Source: Bacillota bacterium (GTDB lineage: Bacteria > Bacillota > UBA4882 > UBA8346). From it: a stretch of DNA of 64,000 bases. A program made the translations under genes and the position numbers. Below are positions 24,729 through 34,400 of this stretch, piece after piece (positions within the stretch are counted from its first letter, which is position 1; each line of letters begins with the position of its first letter). The stretch lies in the NCBI GenBank assembly GCA_023400055.1, contig JAEXFN010000018.1, positions 434,001-498,000 of the forward strand. The letters are read 5' to 3'. The notes beneath the pieces are model-generated. The model worked only from the letters and a program-made list of their open reading frames with translations. It was not told the origin of the DNA and did not search any database.

Positions 24729-25661
24729 CTACCTCACCCCATCAAGATATTGCCCCATGAGCTCAATGTGGTGCATTATGGTCAGTTTTTTAATTGTTCC
24801 TAAACCAGGATATGTTTCACCTTTAAAATGCATCAAAAGTTTCTTTAACCCTAGTGTATCCATTTTATGTATCATATCCCAATTATTAAGTTTTCCCAAC
24901 GCCTCATAAAATTTTCCCGCCGGGTTCGTAGTATCATCATTGGAATCAGAAACAAAGTGTTTAATGCGCAAACTTTTATCTTCCGCAAAATAAACAACAT
25001 GTAATGCTACAGCATAGGGGGCAAAGCCAGCTTCTAAAAAATTATCTCCTACAATAGAATAGTCCGAAAAACCAATGAAACCATCATCTTGGTAAAATAG
25101 ATGATCTTCAGAAAAAGGTTCATCAATTTCCGCATAATCAGTATTTCGATTCTGTTTTTTAAATTTATCATCAAGTAAAACTCTGCTGTTTCTAATTTTA
25201 CGCCTAAAAGCACTCTGATCAGGAATTAAGCAATAACGAGGAAATTCTGAAGAAAATTCTTCTGAATACACATCAAAGAAATCACGATTATTACAGATGA
25301 CCATTAAATCTTTTTTGCCGAATCCATTTGTTTCTAATTGAATAAGTTCTATCCGTGAATTAGCATTTAAAACATGGGCCTTTATTACCAACTGATTTCT
25401 TAATAACTCTTCAAGTCTATCTAGAATTGTATCTTTTTTTTCATTCTTAAAATCTTTTTGGAATGAACCCACTTGAGGATTATGGATGATGGCTATTTGA
25501 TTTTCATTCTGAATATACGAATTTAAAGTATTAATCAATGTTGAAGATAATTTTATCGGCTCAATAACAGGTATGACATGTTTCCCAAGACGTTTAGAAT
25601 CCACTAACTCACTCAAAGCCAGCAACTCGTATTGTCGACCCCGCAAGTATGGAAAATACAT
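24729..25661 (-). CDS. sce7725-like protein
   Basis: 310 residues from the ATG at 25661 (MYFPYLRGRQYELLALSELVDSKRLGKHVIPVIEPIKLS); the upstream TTG at 25676 overlaps the previous gene and lacks family similarity. The MYFPYLRGRQxEL start and VIPVIEP are what I associate with the sce7725 family, distantly like phage-type Beta proteins. The C-terminal half includes FIGFSDYSIVGDNFLEAGFAPYAVALHVVYF and TNPAGKFYEALGKL. Biochemical function is unknown. It follows the sce7726-like gene by 4 bp with GGGGG upstream, and is coupled to the RES gene. Confidence 0.7.
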   Translation of the reverse strand: MYFPYLRGRQYELLALSELVDSKRLGKHVIPVIEPIKLSSTLINTLNSYIQNENQIAIIHNPQVGSFQKDFKNEKKDTILDRLEELLRNQLVIKAHVLNANSRIELIQLETNGFGKKDLMVICNNRDFFDVYSEEFSSEFPRYCLIPDQSAFRRKIRNSRVLLDDKFKKQNRNTDYAEIDEPFSEDHLFYQDDGFIGFSDYSIVGDNFLEAGFAPYAVALHVVYFAEDKSLRIKHFVSDSNDDTTNPAGKFYEALGKLNNWDMIHKMDTLGLKKLLMHFKGETYPGLGTIKKLTIMHHIELMGQYLDGVR

Positions 25662-25665
25662 ATCA

Positions 25666-26517
25666 TTAACCCCCAAACTCGTTATTCAGGAACAAATTCA
25701 ACTGTTGATACTCACCTTTTTTAAACTTCGCGAAATAAGCCAGAAATTTCAATTCATAAGGTATATTTTTATATTCTTCAGTTTCTATATTAGCTCTCTT
25801 CCTTAACTCATTCAACATATAATAATAAGATTTTTCAATGTGAATATTCTTAAAGAGTTTATAACATTGATTATAATGATTGACTTGTGATACTACGGGG
25901 ATTTCTCCATAATGAACTTTAATAATATTCTCAAATTCTGCTTTTCTTAAAAGCTTAAACATGACTTTTGAGTCTAAACGAGAATCATCCTTGATTGGCT
26001 CCTTTCTAAGACTCAATGTATTACGTTTTGTTAAAATATAAATGCCAACAGGACTATTCTTTAGCAAATCATTAAGTTTTTCAAAATTATCTTCACAAGT
26101 TACTACACATACATGATCAAAAGCTTTATAATAATCATTCAGCTGACTTCCTAAACGTTCAAAACCATCTAACTCTGTTTTTATTTCATAAACTACAGCT
26201 TTTCCGTTTATCAATATAAAGTCAGCTTTTGATTTGCTAATTGGCATCTCAGTTAAAGCTATAGTTGTTTTTAAGCTATGTTTGGCAAGTAATAATTTAT
26301 TCAATAAAGTATTTTTATAAAAATATTCGTTTCGATAACTGCACGTCATAATTTTATAAATTTCACTGATGAGGATTCGATTGCTCTTTGTTTCGATGTC
26401 ATTTATATATCGGTTAATAACTTCAACGTATGTTCGGTTAAAATTTTCTGTAAGTAGATCAGCAAATGTATTCCGGGTGAAAAATCTATTCAAAATAATA
26501 TTATTATTTGAATTCAT
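25666..26517 (-). CDS. sce7726-like protein
   Basis: 283 residues, AT-rich. It contains a possible nuclease-like core: LLLAKHSLKTTIALTEMPISKSKADFILINGKAVVYEIKTELDGFERLGSQLNDYYKAFDHVCVVT. The D-x(n)-E-x-K pattern (ADFIL...YEIK) is what PD-(D/E)XK enzymes show, so a nuclease activity is plausible. The pairing with an sce7725-like gene is the basis for the family name. First gene of the three-gene AT-rich operon; no antitoxin, integrase or transposase is visible beside it. Function unknown; defence is my best guess from architecture. Confidence 0.65.
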   Translation of the reverse strand: MNSNNNIILNRFFTRNTFADLLTENFNRTYVEVINRYINDIETKSNRILISEIYKIMTCSYRNEYFYKNTLLNKLLLAKHSLKTTIALTEMPISKSKADFILINGKAVVYEIKTELDGFERLGSQLNDYYKAFDHVCVVTCEDNFEKLNDLLKNSPVGIYILTKRNTLSLRKEPIKDDSRLDSKVMFKLLRKAEFENIIKVHYGEIPVVSQVNHYNQCYKLFKNIHIEKSYYYMLNELRKRANIETEEYKNIPYELKFLAYFAKFKKGEYQQLNLFLNNEFGG

Positions 26518-26529
26518 TTTATCACCCTC

Positions 26530-26960
26530 TCCAGCAACCTAATTTATACAAATTCATTTTACCACAGTCCCGTCTTTTTAAAAGACATTTATTTACAATT
26601 ATTCTTTGCTATTTTGCTTCTAATTAACTGCTGATCTTCCTCCTCCGTAGCTTATTAACTAAAGCTAGTTCCAACAGTAGAAGATCAGGCCGAAGAGACA
26701 GACTATAATCCAAAAGAAACCGCTCTCCGGCGTTGTTGAACTAAAAGCATATTTGACGAGGAGCGGTGAATCGTTAAAACCGAGGCCTATCGCTAAGAAC
26801 ATTCAGCGAGGCCAATGACAGATAGATGATATCTTTGCGAAGAAACACGAAATTTGCCCGAATTTCCAGTAATACACCCTTCCCCGCTTCCTGGACAGTC
26901 AAAATTGCCGCGTCGGGGAGAGGCTGCTTTTAGACAGTTCAAAAACTCTCCTTGGATTAT
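26530..26960. other. Intergenic region at the right edge of the island
   Basis: No credible gene. It should hold the promoter of the sce7726-like operon near 26,530-26,620, which is AT-rich. Composition returns to that of the core genome by about 26,700. No inverted repeats or target-site duplication are recognisable. Confidence 0.4.
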
Positions 26961-26968
26961 CGAACTGC

Positions 26969-27529
26969 TCACTTCACCAACTTCTCCCCCAATTCCTTGC
27001 ACTTCTCAATTAAATCCTCCGTCGGCCCATTCTCCTCTGTCGTCTGGCCGTAGGCGATTCCGGCAATGGTGAAGCCAACGTACCCGGCGATATCCTTGAA
27101 GTTATTGATGATATTGACGGCGCCCGATATCAGGACATCTTCGTCCGCAAAAGTAATGATCAACCCCATTTTCTTTCCGGCAAACAGATTGGGTTCCCCT
27201 TCCCGGATGGACGAGTAAAAAGCCCGATCGATAAACGCTTTGGTTAAAGAGTTGAACCCAAAAAAATAAACCGGACAGGCGATTACGATGGAATCACAAT
27301 TCCTGGCTTCCACAATTACCTCGTCGAGACCATCCTTGAGTATGCATTGGCCGGTCTTTCTGCAACGCTTGCACCCGATGCAATGTTGAATATGTCCCAG
27401 GGTGCCAAGCCTGACCCGATGGACCTCGGCTCCGTTTGCCTCAGCCGATTCGATCGCCCGATCCAGGGCCCGCGCCGAATTACCGTTCGACCTGTGACTG
27501 CCCAATATGGCCAGCAGTTTCTGCGTCAC
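26969..27529 (-). CDS. Flavodoxin-like iron-sulfur flavoprotein / NADPH-dependent FMN reductase family
   Basis: 186 residues with a flavodoxin-like fold: LLAILGSHRSNGNSARALDRAIESAEANGAEV for the FMN phosphate loop and IVIACPVYFFGFNSLTKAFIDRAF for the second FMN loop. The cysteine group HCIGCKRCRKTGQC between them is that of archaeal-type iron-sulfur flavoproteins. These transfer electrons and reduce oxygen species or quinones in anaerobes. It stands alone on the minus strand, divergent from the aldehyde dehydrogenase across 388 bp. Confidence 0.85.
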   Translation of the reverse strand: MTQKLLAILGSHRSNGNSARALDRAIESAEANGAEVHRVRLGTLGHIQHCIGCKRCRKTGQCILKDGLDEVIVEARNCDSIVIACPVYFFGFNSLTKAFIDRAFYSSIREGEPNLFAGKKMGLIITFADEDVLISGAVNIINNFKDIAGYVGFTIAGIAYGQTTEENGPTEDLIEKCKELGEKLVK

Positions 27530-27750
27530 GATTCATTCCACCTTTTCTTTTGAGATAAGCGCCGATTGAAACCCATCCCCATGAAGTGAGAAAATAACTA
27601 GAATCTCATTTCGTCGTTTTCCACAAGAACCCTCTCGGAACTTTTCGAACCATTAACCCGCGAAAATATCTTAAGGGCCGCATCAAACCACTACGGAACC
27701 CTTACGAAACCGTTCAAGAACACGTTTCATCCATTCCAGTCCGGCGGACT

Positions 27751-27780
27751 TTGACAACGTCATCGGTTTCATAACATAAT
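27751..27780 (+). promoter_or_regulatory. Promoter of the aldehyde dehydrogenase operon
   Basis: TTGACA (27751-27756) and CATAAT (27775-27780) with an 18 bp spacer, about 140 bp before the start codon. The rest of 27530-27917 contains no gene; weak CGAAAC spacing is noted but not a clear repeat. Confidence 0.6.
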
Positions 27781-27917
27781 TCCATCGCCGGTTAATATAA
27801 ATACATCGGGGACAATCCATCCGCAAAGGGCCGCGGCCAACGATCCGGCTTTACCACAAAGCTCTTCGGCCGGAAGCGGTCTTTTAGCGGGTGACATAGA
27901 AAAAGGGAGGGATTAAG

Positions 27918-29393
27918 TTGAAGAGTCCGGTTGCCGAAAACTATCAGTTGTTTATCGATGGGACCTGGGTCGACGGGGTCGAGGGGCAGACATTCAAGTC
28001 CTATTGCCCGGCCGACGGGGAATTTCTGGCCACCTGCGCCGATGCGGGGCGGGAAGATGTCGACCGGGCGGTGGCCGCCGCCTGGCGGGCCTATCCCGGC
28101 TGGAAAGAGGTCAGCCCGCAGGAACGGGCCCGAATGTTATTGCGGATCGCCGATCTGATCGAGGCCAACGCCGCCAAACTGGCCCTGGTGGAGACGCTGG
28201 ACAACGGCAAACCGCTCCGGGAGACCACGGCCATCGATGTGCCGCTCAGCGCGGATCATTTCCGTTATTTCGCCAGCGCCATCCGGACCGAGGAGGGCCA
28301 GGCGGTGATGATCGACAAGGACACGCTGAGCCTGATCCTGCGGGAGCCCATCGGCGTGGTCGGCCAGATCATTCCCTGGAACTTCCCGCTGTTGATGGGG
28401 GCCTGGAAGATCGCGCCGGCCCTGGCGGCCGGGGATTGCGTGGTCATTAAGCCCTCGTCGGCCACATCCCTGAGCCTCCTGGAACTCGCCAAGCTGTTGG
28501 CGGAGGTGCTGCCGCCCGGCGTCGTCAATGTGATCACCGGCAAGGGCTCGGGTTCCGGCCGCTACATGCTGGAGCACGAAGGCTTCCGCAAGCTGGCCTT
28601 CACCGGTTCCACCGAGATCGGCTACACCATCGCCGACGCGGCCGCCAAGAAATTGATCCCGGCCACGCTGGAGTTGGGCGGCAAGTCCGCCAACATCTAT
28701 TTCCCCGATTGTCCTTGGGAAAAGGCCATCGAGGGACTGCAGATCGGGATCCTCTTCAACCAGGGACAGGTTTGTTGCGCCGGTTCGCGGGCCTTCGTCC
28801 ACGAATCGATCTACGACGATTTCCTGGCCGAAGCGGTCCAGGCCTTCGAAAAGATCCGGGTCGGCCTGCCCTGGGAGCCGACCACCCAGATGGGTTCCCA
28901 GGTCAACCGGGAGCAACTGGAGAAGATCCTGGCCTATGTGGAAGTCGGCCGGCAGGAAGGCGCCCGGGTCGCCTGCGGCGGTTACCAGGTCACCGAGGAC
29001 GGCCTGGATAAAGGCTGCTTCATGAAGCCCACCATCCTGGCGGACGTGGACAACACGATGCGGGTGGCCCAGGAAGAGATCTTCGGCCCGGTGGTCTGCT
29101 TCGTCAAATTCAGCGACGAGGCCGAAGTGATCCGCATGGCCAACGAGAGCGAATACGGCTTGGGCGGTGCCGTCTGGACCAGGGACCTCAACCGCGCCTT
29201 CCGGGTGGCCCGGGCGGTCGAAACCGGCCGGATGTGGGTGAACAACTACAATAACCTGCCGGCCCACGCGCCGTTCGGCGGGTATAAGAAGTCCGGCATC
29301 GGCCGGGAAACCCACAAAATGATGCTGGATCACTATTCGCAAAAGAAGAACATCTTCATCAGCCTGAGCGAAGACAAGGTCGGACTGTATTAA
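27918..29393 (+). CDS. NAD(P)-dependent aldehyde dehydrogenase
   Basis: 491 residues, full family length. It starts with TTG preceded by AGGGAGGGA. Cofactor motif IIPWNFPLLMGAWKIAPALAAGDCVVIKPSS, FTGSTEIGYTI, the general base glutamate in LELGGKSANI and the nucleophile in FNQGQVCCAGSR are all present, as is EEIFGPVVCFVKF. It oxidises an aldehyde to the acid in the cytoplasm; resemblance is to the betaine/phenylacetaldehyde dehydrogenase branch, but the substrate cannot be fixed. It is co-directional with the DUF1858 gene 27 bp downstream. Confidence 0.92.
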   Translation: MKSPVAENYQLFIDGTWVDGVEGQTFKSYCPADGEFLATCADAGREDVDRAVAAAWRAYPGWKEVSPQERARMLLRIADLIEANAAKLALVETLDNGKPLRETTAIDVPLSADHFRYFASAIRTEEGQAVMIDKDTLSLILREPIGVVGQIIPWNFPLLMGAWKIAPALAAGDCVVIKPSSATSLSLLELAKLLAEVLPPGVVNVITGKGSGSGRYMLEHEGFRKLAFTGSTEIGYTIADAAAKKLIPATLELGGKSANIYFPDCPWEKAIEGLQIGILFNQGQVCCAGSRAFVHESIYDDFLAEAVQAFEKIRVGLPWEPTTQMGSQVNREQLEKILAYVEVGRQEGARVACGGYQVTEDGLDKGCFMKPTILADVDNTMRVAQEEIFGPVVCFVKFSDEAEVIRMANESEYGLGGAVWTRDLNRAFRVARAVETGRMWVNNYNNLPAHAPFGGYKKSGIGRETHKMMLDHYSQKKNIFISLSEDKVGLY

Positions 29394-29420
29394 GCGTTAC
29401 ATGAAGGAAAGCGGGGCTCC

Positions 29421-29627
29421 ATGATTACTGCCGATACCCCTATCGAGGAGCTGATGTCGATTCCCGGGGTAATCCGTTACTTTATCATTCACGGTTGCCC
29501 GCCCATCACCTGTTCCGACACCTACCCGGGAACCCTCGGCCGTCTGCTGGCGCTCAAAAAAGTACCCGATCCGGAAGGATTCATCACCGGGTTAAACCGT
29601 TACGTAACGGAACAGGCGGATCAATAA
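29421..29627 (+). CDS. DUF1858 domain protein
   Basis: 68 residues: MITADTPIEELMSIPGVIRYFIIHGCPPITCSDTYPGTLGRLLALKKVPDPEGFITGLNRYV. The ITxDTxIxEL start and the short helical domain with HGC match DUF1858, often found with redox or hybrid-cluster proteins. A GGAAAGCGGGG-type site precedes the ATG. It follows the aldehyde dehydrogenase and ends at a strong terminator. Function unknown. Confidence 0.75.
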   Translation: MITADTPIEELMSIPGVIRYFIIHGCPPITCSDTYPGTLGRLLALKKVPDPEGFITGLNRYVTEQADQ

Positions 29628-29633
29628 TAGCAA

Positions 29634-29669
29634 ACGGCCATCCGTGTAATGCGGATGGCCGTTGCTTTT
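29634..29669 (+). terminator. Terminator after the DUF1858 gene
   Basis: ACGGCCATCCG and CGGATGGCCGT form a perfect 11 bp stem with a 7-base loop, followed by TGCTTTT. It lies 6 bp after the stop codon and covers the apparent start codon of the next frame. Confidence 0.85.
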
Positions 29670-30452
29670 AATGCACGATCAACCCATCCGCCCGGCGCCG
29701 CTTTTGCGATCCGTTCGCTGCTGCTCATCGCCTCGCCCAACCCCGCCTATGCCGAGGCGATCTTTCATTGGCGCGGCCAAGCGGTCCCCCTGATCTGCCT
29801 GGCCCATTCGGAAGTGGGCAAAAAGGCCGCCCCGGCGAGGACCAAACAGTATCTGACCCGGTTTCTGAAACCGCTGGGCTACCACATTCAAGCCGCGCCC
29901 CAACTGCCCCTGAAACGGCTGGCGGTGCGCAGCGGATTGGCGGCCTACGGCCGCAATAACATCTGTTACGTCGCGGGGATGGGCAGTTTCTTCACCCTGG
30001 TGGCCTATTTCACCGATATCCTTTGTAGTGAAGGGCACTGGCAGGAGCTCCGCGTCATGGATCATTGCCAGAATTGCAATGCCTGCCTAAAGAACTGTCC
30101 GACCGGCGCGATCTTGCCCGAGCGGTTTTTGATCGACAACGAGCGCTGCCTGTCCTATTTCAACGAAAGCCCGGGAGATTTCCCGGAATGGCTGCCCCGG
30201 TCGGTCCACCATTGCCTGTATGATTGCCTGCTGTGCCAGAAAGTCTGTCCCCAAAACCGGAATTACGTCGATCATGTCATCGGCCCCATCGAATTTGACG
30301 AAACCGAAATCGAGCTGCTATTGTCCGGACAACCGTTGCCGGAGCTTCCTCCCGCGCTGCGCCGGAAGGTCCGCTTTTTGGGCATGCACAGCTGGTTGAA
30401 TGTGATGCCCCGCAACATCCGGGTTTTGCTGGAGAATCACGCGGGCGGCTAA
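29649..30452 (+). CDS. 4Fe-4S double-cluster protein (QueG-like), 5' end uncertain
   Basis: Up to 267 residues. LPLKRLAVRSGLAAYGRNNICYVAGMGSF matches the epoxyqueuosine-reductase-like family, and two cluster motifs follow: CQNCNACLKNCPTGAI and CLYDCLLCQKVCPQN. The first in-frame ATG (29649) lies in the loop of the preceding terminator and has no ribosome-binding site. The usual N-terminal ~50 residues of the family are replaced by unrelated sequence, so the gene may be 5'-truncated, frameshifted or read from a non-ATG start. Possible enzymatic role in reductive redox chemistry; whether it is expressed is unclear. Confidence 0.6.
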   Translation: MRMAVAFNARSTHPPGAAFAIRSLLLIASPNPAYAEAIFHWRGQAVPLICLAHSEVGKKAAPARTKQYLTRFLKPLGYHIQAAPQLPLKRLAVRSGLAAYGRNNICYVAGMGSFFTLVAYFTDILCSEGHWQELRVMDHCQNCNACLKNCPTGAILPERFLIDNERCLSYFNESPGDFPEWLPRSVHHCLYDCLLCQKVCPQNRNYVDHVIGPIEFDETEIELLLSGQPLPELPPALRRKVRFLGMHSWLNVMPRNIRVLLENHAGG

Positions 30453-30491
30453 CTTTATGCTATAAATGGCCCTGGCCGATTGCGCTCAGTG

Positions 30492-31337
30492 TTACGGCGC
30501 CAATGTTTTCCGGTAGGAACGGGGCGATAAGCCCAGCGTCCTTTTGAATTGCTTCGAAAAAGCGTAGCAGTCGCCGTATCCCACCAGGGCGGCGATCTCG
30601 CTGATGCCGAGCCCGGCCATAAGCAACAGTTGCGCGTGGGCCATGCGCCGTTGGGTGCGATAGGCGGCCGGGGCGACGCCGGTCTCCGCCTTAAAGATCT
30701 TGCGGAAGCTTTCATAGCCGATATTCAGCTGACAGGCCACGACAGCGGCGGAAAGGTCGCTCTCCAGGTTCTGGCCGAGCATCTCCTTAGCCCGCGTCAC
30801 GATCTCTTGCGCGGGAAGGTCCTTGGGGCGGTTCTCTTTTTGCCAGCGATAAACGATCTGCTGCGCACGAAAGAGCAACTCCGGCAGCTCGTCATCGGCC
30901 GCCGCCTTGAGATCGCGGAGCAGCCGGCCGAAGGCATCCAGATCGTTCCGGGTGACCACAGTATGCAGCACCGGGCTCTCGTCATGGATCAGGCCCAAAT
31001 CCCGCAGATATTTGAAGGTCTGATAGCCGAAGCTGATGTAGAATTCCAGCCATTGGCCATCCGGAACGATCTCCGTGCTGTGCACAACCTGCGGCAGTCG
31101 CTGTACCAAGTCGCCGGGATGGATCGGGATCCGGTTGCCGGTCGCGTCGCTATAAGCTCCTCCGCCTCGTAACAGCACAAAACAGCTGTAATAATTGATG
31201 GCAAAGTTGTATTGCGACTTCGAGACATCCTTCTTCGCCATGTAACCGCAGGAAAGAATGCCATTGCTAAAGTCCCCGCCGATGCAGCGGTAAACCACAT
31301 TGCTTTCAGTGATCTCATTAAAAACATCCTGATGCAT
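30492..31337 (-). CDS. AraC-family regulator of the first beta-galactosidase
   Basis: 281 residues from the ATG at 31337 (MHQDVFNEI), which has GGAGAG 7 bp upstream; the ATG at 31364 has none. The N-terminal part is a cupin-like sensor (YYSCFVLLRGGGAYSD...IPIHPGDLVQRLPQVVHST). The C-terminal ~100 residues carry two HTHs (LSAAVVACQLNIGYESFRKIFKAETGVAPAAYRTQRRM and ISEIAALVGYGDCYAFSKQFKRTLGLSPRSYRK). It is divergent from the GH2 gene at 31487 with 149 bp between them, so it probably senses a sugar and controls that gene. Confidence 0.88.
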   Translation of the reverse strand: MHQDVFNEITESNVVYRCIGGDFSNGILSCGYMAKKDVSKSQYNFAINYYSCFVLLRGGGAYSDATGNRIPIHPGDLVQRLPQVVHSTEIVPDGQWLEFYISFGYQTFKYLRDLGLIHDESPVLHTVVTRNDLDAFGRLLRDLKAAADDELPELLFRAQQIVYRWQKENRPKDLPAQEIVTRAKEMLGQNLESDLSAAVVACQLNIGYESFRKIFKAETGVAPAAYRTQRRMAHAQLLLMAGLGISEIAALVGYGDCYAFSKQFKRTLGLSPRSYRKTLAP

Positions 31338-31486
31338 CGTAACTCTCCACACCTTCTCCTTCATCTTGGGCCGTGATTACCAAAATGGATAAGTATTTTA
31401 CCAATTGGCCTATTTTGGTCCAACCGTTTTCAGCGTATCATGGAATTCGTAAACCAACCAAGCCAAGACAGGAAAGGAACCGAATC

Positions 31487-34400
31487 ATGTTTGATACCAG
31501 ACCTTGGGAAACCCAGTATATCAACCAGATCAACCGTCAAAAGATGCATTCTCCCTATGGGGCCTATGAAGACGCCGCACAGGCCAAAAGCTGCGACCGC
31601 AGAGCTTCCCGCTATGTGAAGGTGTTGGACGGCCAGTGGCGGTTCCGGCTTTTTCCAAAACCGGAGCAAGTGCCGGAAGATTTCTCCGGTCGGGATTTTG
31701 ACGCAATCGCCTGGGATACGATCCCCGTCCCCTCCAACTGGGAGGTGCTGGGCTACGACAAGCCCGTCTATACCAACATGATCTATCCGTTTCCCCGCGA
31801 CAATCCCCAGGACCGGCACGAACTTCAGGCTTCGGCGGAGGACCCCGCCCTGTTGCGCCCGCCTTTCGTCCCGGAGGAAAACGCAACTGGCTGTTACATT
31901 ACAGATTTCGATCTGCCCGACTGTTATGCCGGCAGGACCATCCTGCTGAACTTCGACGGCGTGGAATCCTGCTTCTACCTCTGGGTCAACGGCCATCCGG
32001 TCGGCTACTCCGAGGACAGCAAGCTCGCGGCGGAGTTCGATATTACGCCTTTCGTCCAAACCGGCCCCAACCGGCTGGCTGTCCAGGTGATGCGTTTTTG
32101 CGACGGGAGCTATCTGGAGTGTCAGGATTACTGGCATCTGTCCGGAATTCACCGCTCCGTGACAATCTGCGCCAAACCGAAACATTGCATCCAGGATTAC
32201 CAGATCGAGACCCTGTTCGACAGCGCCTATCGTGATGCCACGCTCCGCGTCCAGCTCTGGCCCGGCCGGGAACAGGCGGGCTTCGCCGACCTCAGCTTCG
32301 AGGCCGAGTTGTTTGACGGTACGGGAAACTCGGTGATCAAAAGCGATCGTTTCTGCTTCCGGAATTTTCGCGGCTATCTGCGGCCTACCTTCGTGGCGGA
32401 TATCGAGCTGAAGGTGGCCCAGCCACACCAGTGGACGGCGGAAGACCCCTATCTGTATACGCTGGTGCTCACGCTCCGGAACCACGCGGGCGAAGCCATC
32501 GACTTCGAAAGCGCCCGGGTCGGCTTCAGGCAAGTGGAGATCGACGCTCACGGCATTCTGAAACTCAACGGCAAACGGTTAATCCTGCGCGGCGTAAACC
32601 GTCACGAGCACTGCCCCGAAGACGGCCGGACCGTCAGCCGCGAACGGATGCGCCAGGATATCCTGACCATTAAACGCCTGAATTTTAATGCCGTTCGTAC
32701 CTGTCATTATCCAAACGATCCCTATTGGTACGACCTCTGCGACGAGTTTGGCATCTATCTGGTCGATGAAGCCAACCTGGAGACCCACGGGGTCGACGGC
32801 GACCTGAGCCATGACTCCGCCTGGATCGGCGCTTACCTTGAGCGGGCGGTGCGGATGGAGCTGCGCGATAAAAACCATCCCTCGGTCCTCATCTGGTCCC
32901 TGGGGAACGAAGCGGGAGCCGGCGCCAGCCACGCGGCGATGTACGGCTATTTGAAGGAAGCCGATCCGACTCGTCCCGTCCAGTACCAGTCGCAATCGCC
33001 CCGCGGCAACATCTCCGATATCATCTGCCCCATGTATCCCAATCTCGACTGGGTCCGGCAAGTGCTGGCCGATGATTCCGACTTGCGACCGTTCATCATG
33101 TGCGAATACGCTTATTCCAAAAGCAATAGCAACGGCAATGTCCATAAATACTGGGCGATGACCGATCAATTCCCCCGTTTTCAAGGCGGCTTCGTCTGGG
33201 ACTTCTCCGACAAGGCCTTGATCCGGACCGCCGCGGACGGCACGCGGCAATGGGCCTACGGCGGCGATTTCGACGAGGAGGTAACCGATCCGGTCCTGGA
33301 CATGTGCCTCAATGGCGTGGTCGGCCCCGATCTGGCGCCGCACCCGGGGGCTTTCGAGATTAAGAAACACCAATCGCCGGTCCGCGTCTTCCCGGGCGAT
33401 CTGGAACGAGGCGCCTTCGAAGTCCGCAATACCTACCATCAATCAGATCTCTCCCATCTCCGGCTCACTTGGGAAATCCAATGCGACGGCATAACCGTCC
33501 GGGCCGGAACCGTCGAAGAATTGGCCGCGCTACCGGGAGAATCGGCCACCATTAAAATTCCTTATGATCAAGCCCGCTACTGCGGAGAATGTTTCATCAA
33601 TTTCCAACTTCTGTTGAAAGTCGATCTGCCTTGGGCGGAACGCGGCTTTGAACTCTATAACCAGCAGTTTGAGCTGCCGTTTTCCCGAAGAGCCCTGCCC
33701 GATTTGGCGGTCCGGAGTTGCGCTCTCCAAGTCGCGGACCAGGGTCAGGCCATTCTGATCTCCGGGCCCGATTGCTCGGTCCGTTTCGACAAGGCAAGCG
33801 GCCTCATCACCCAGGCAATCTATCACGGCAGGCAACTCCTGCTTGGCGGCACAGACAACTTCTACCGCGCGCCTACTGGGATCGACACCGCCTGCTCCAA
33901 ACCCGGGGCCAATTATACCGCCGAGTGGAAAGCGCTGAGTCTGGATCAGCTGCAGCCTGAGGCAACGGACTGCGCGGTCACCACTGCGGAAAACGCAGCG
34001 CTGGTCAAGGTACATACCGTATTTAACGGCGGCATCCTGGAAAGTCGCACCGAATACGAGATCGGCGGCAAGGGGATCCTGGTGCGGAAACAGGTCCTGG
34101 TGCAAAAGCTGCCCTGTTCCATTCCGCGAATCGGGGTTTCCTTCGCGCTGCCCCGGGAGTCCTCGCAGATCGAATGGTTCGGCAGGGGCCCCTTTGAAAA
34201 TTACTGGGACCGGAAGCTAGCCGCCAACGTCGGCAGATATCAGAGCACCGTGGCCGAGCAGAACACCCCTTATATCCTGCCGGTAGAATGCGGCGGCAAA
34301 GAGGACGTCCGTTGGCTATGCATCCACGACGGCGCCGGCCACGGCCTCAAAATCACCGGCGGCCGTGATTTCCATTTCGATGTTCATTACAACCCGGTCC

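Noticed and set aside
26640..26960. Transposase remnant at the right side of the AT-rich island
   Set aside because: Short frames here show no convincing transposase motif and no inverted repeats.
27590..27760. Possible sixth 21-bp array upstream of the aldehyde dehydrogenase
   Set aside because: CGAAAC and GGAAC motifs recur, but I could not place more than two or three in a consistent 21-bp register.
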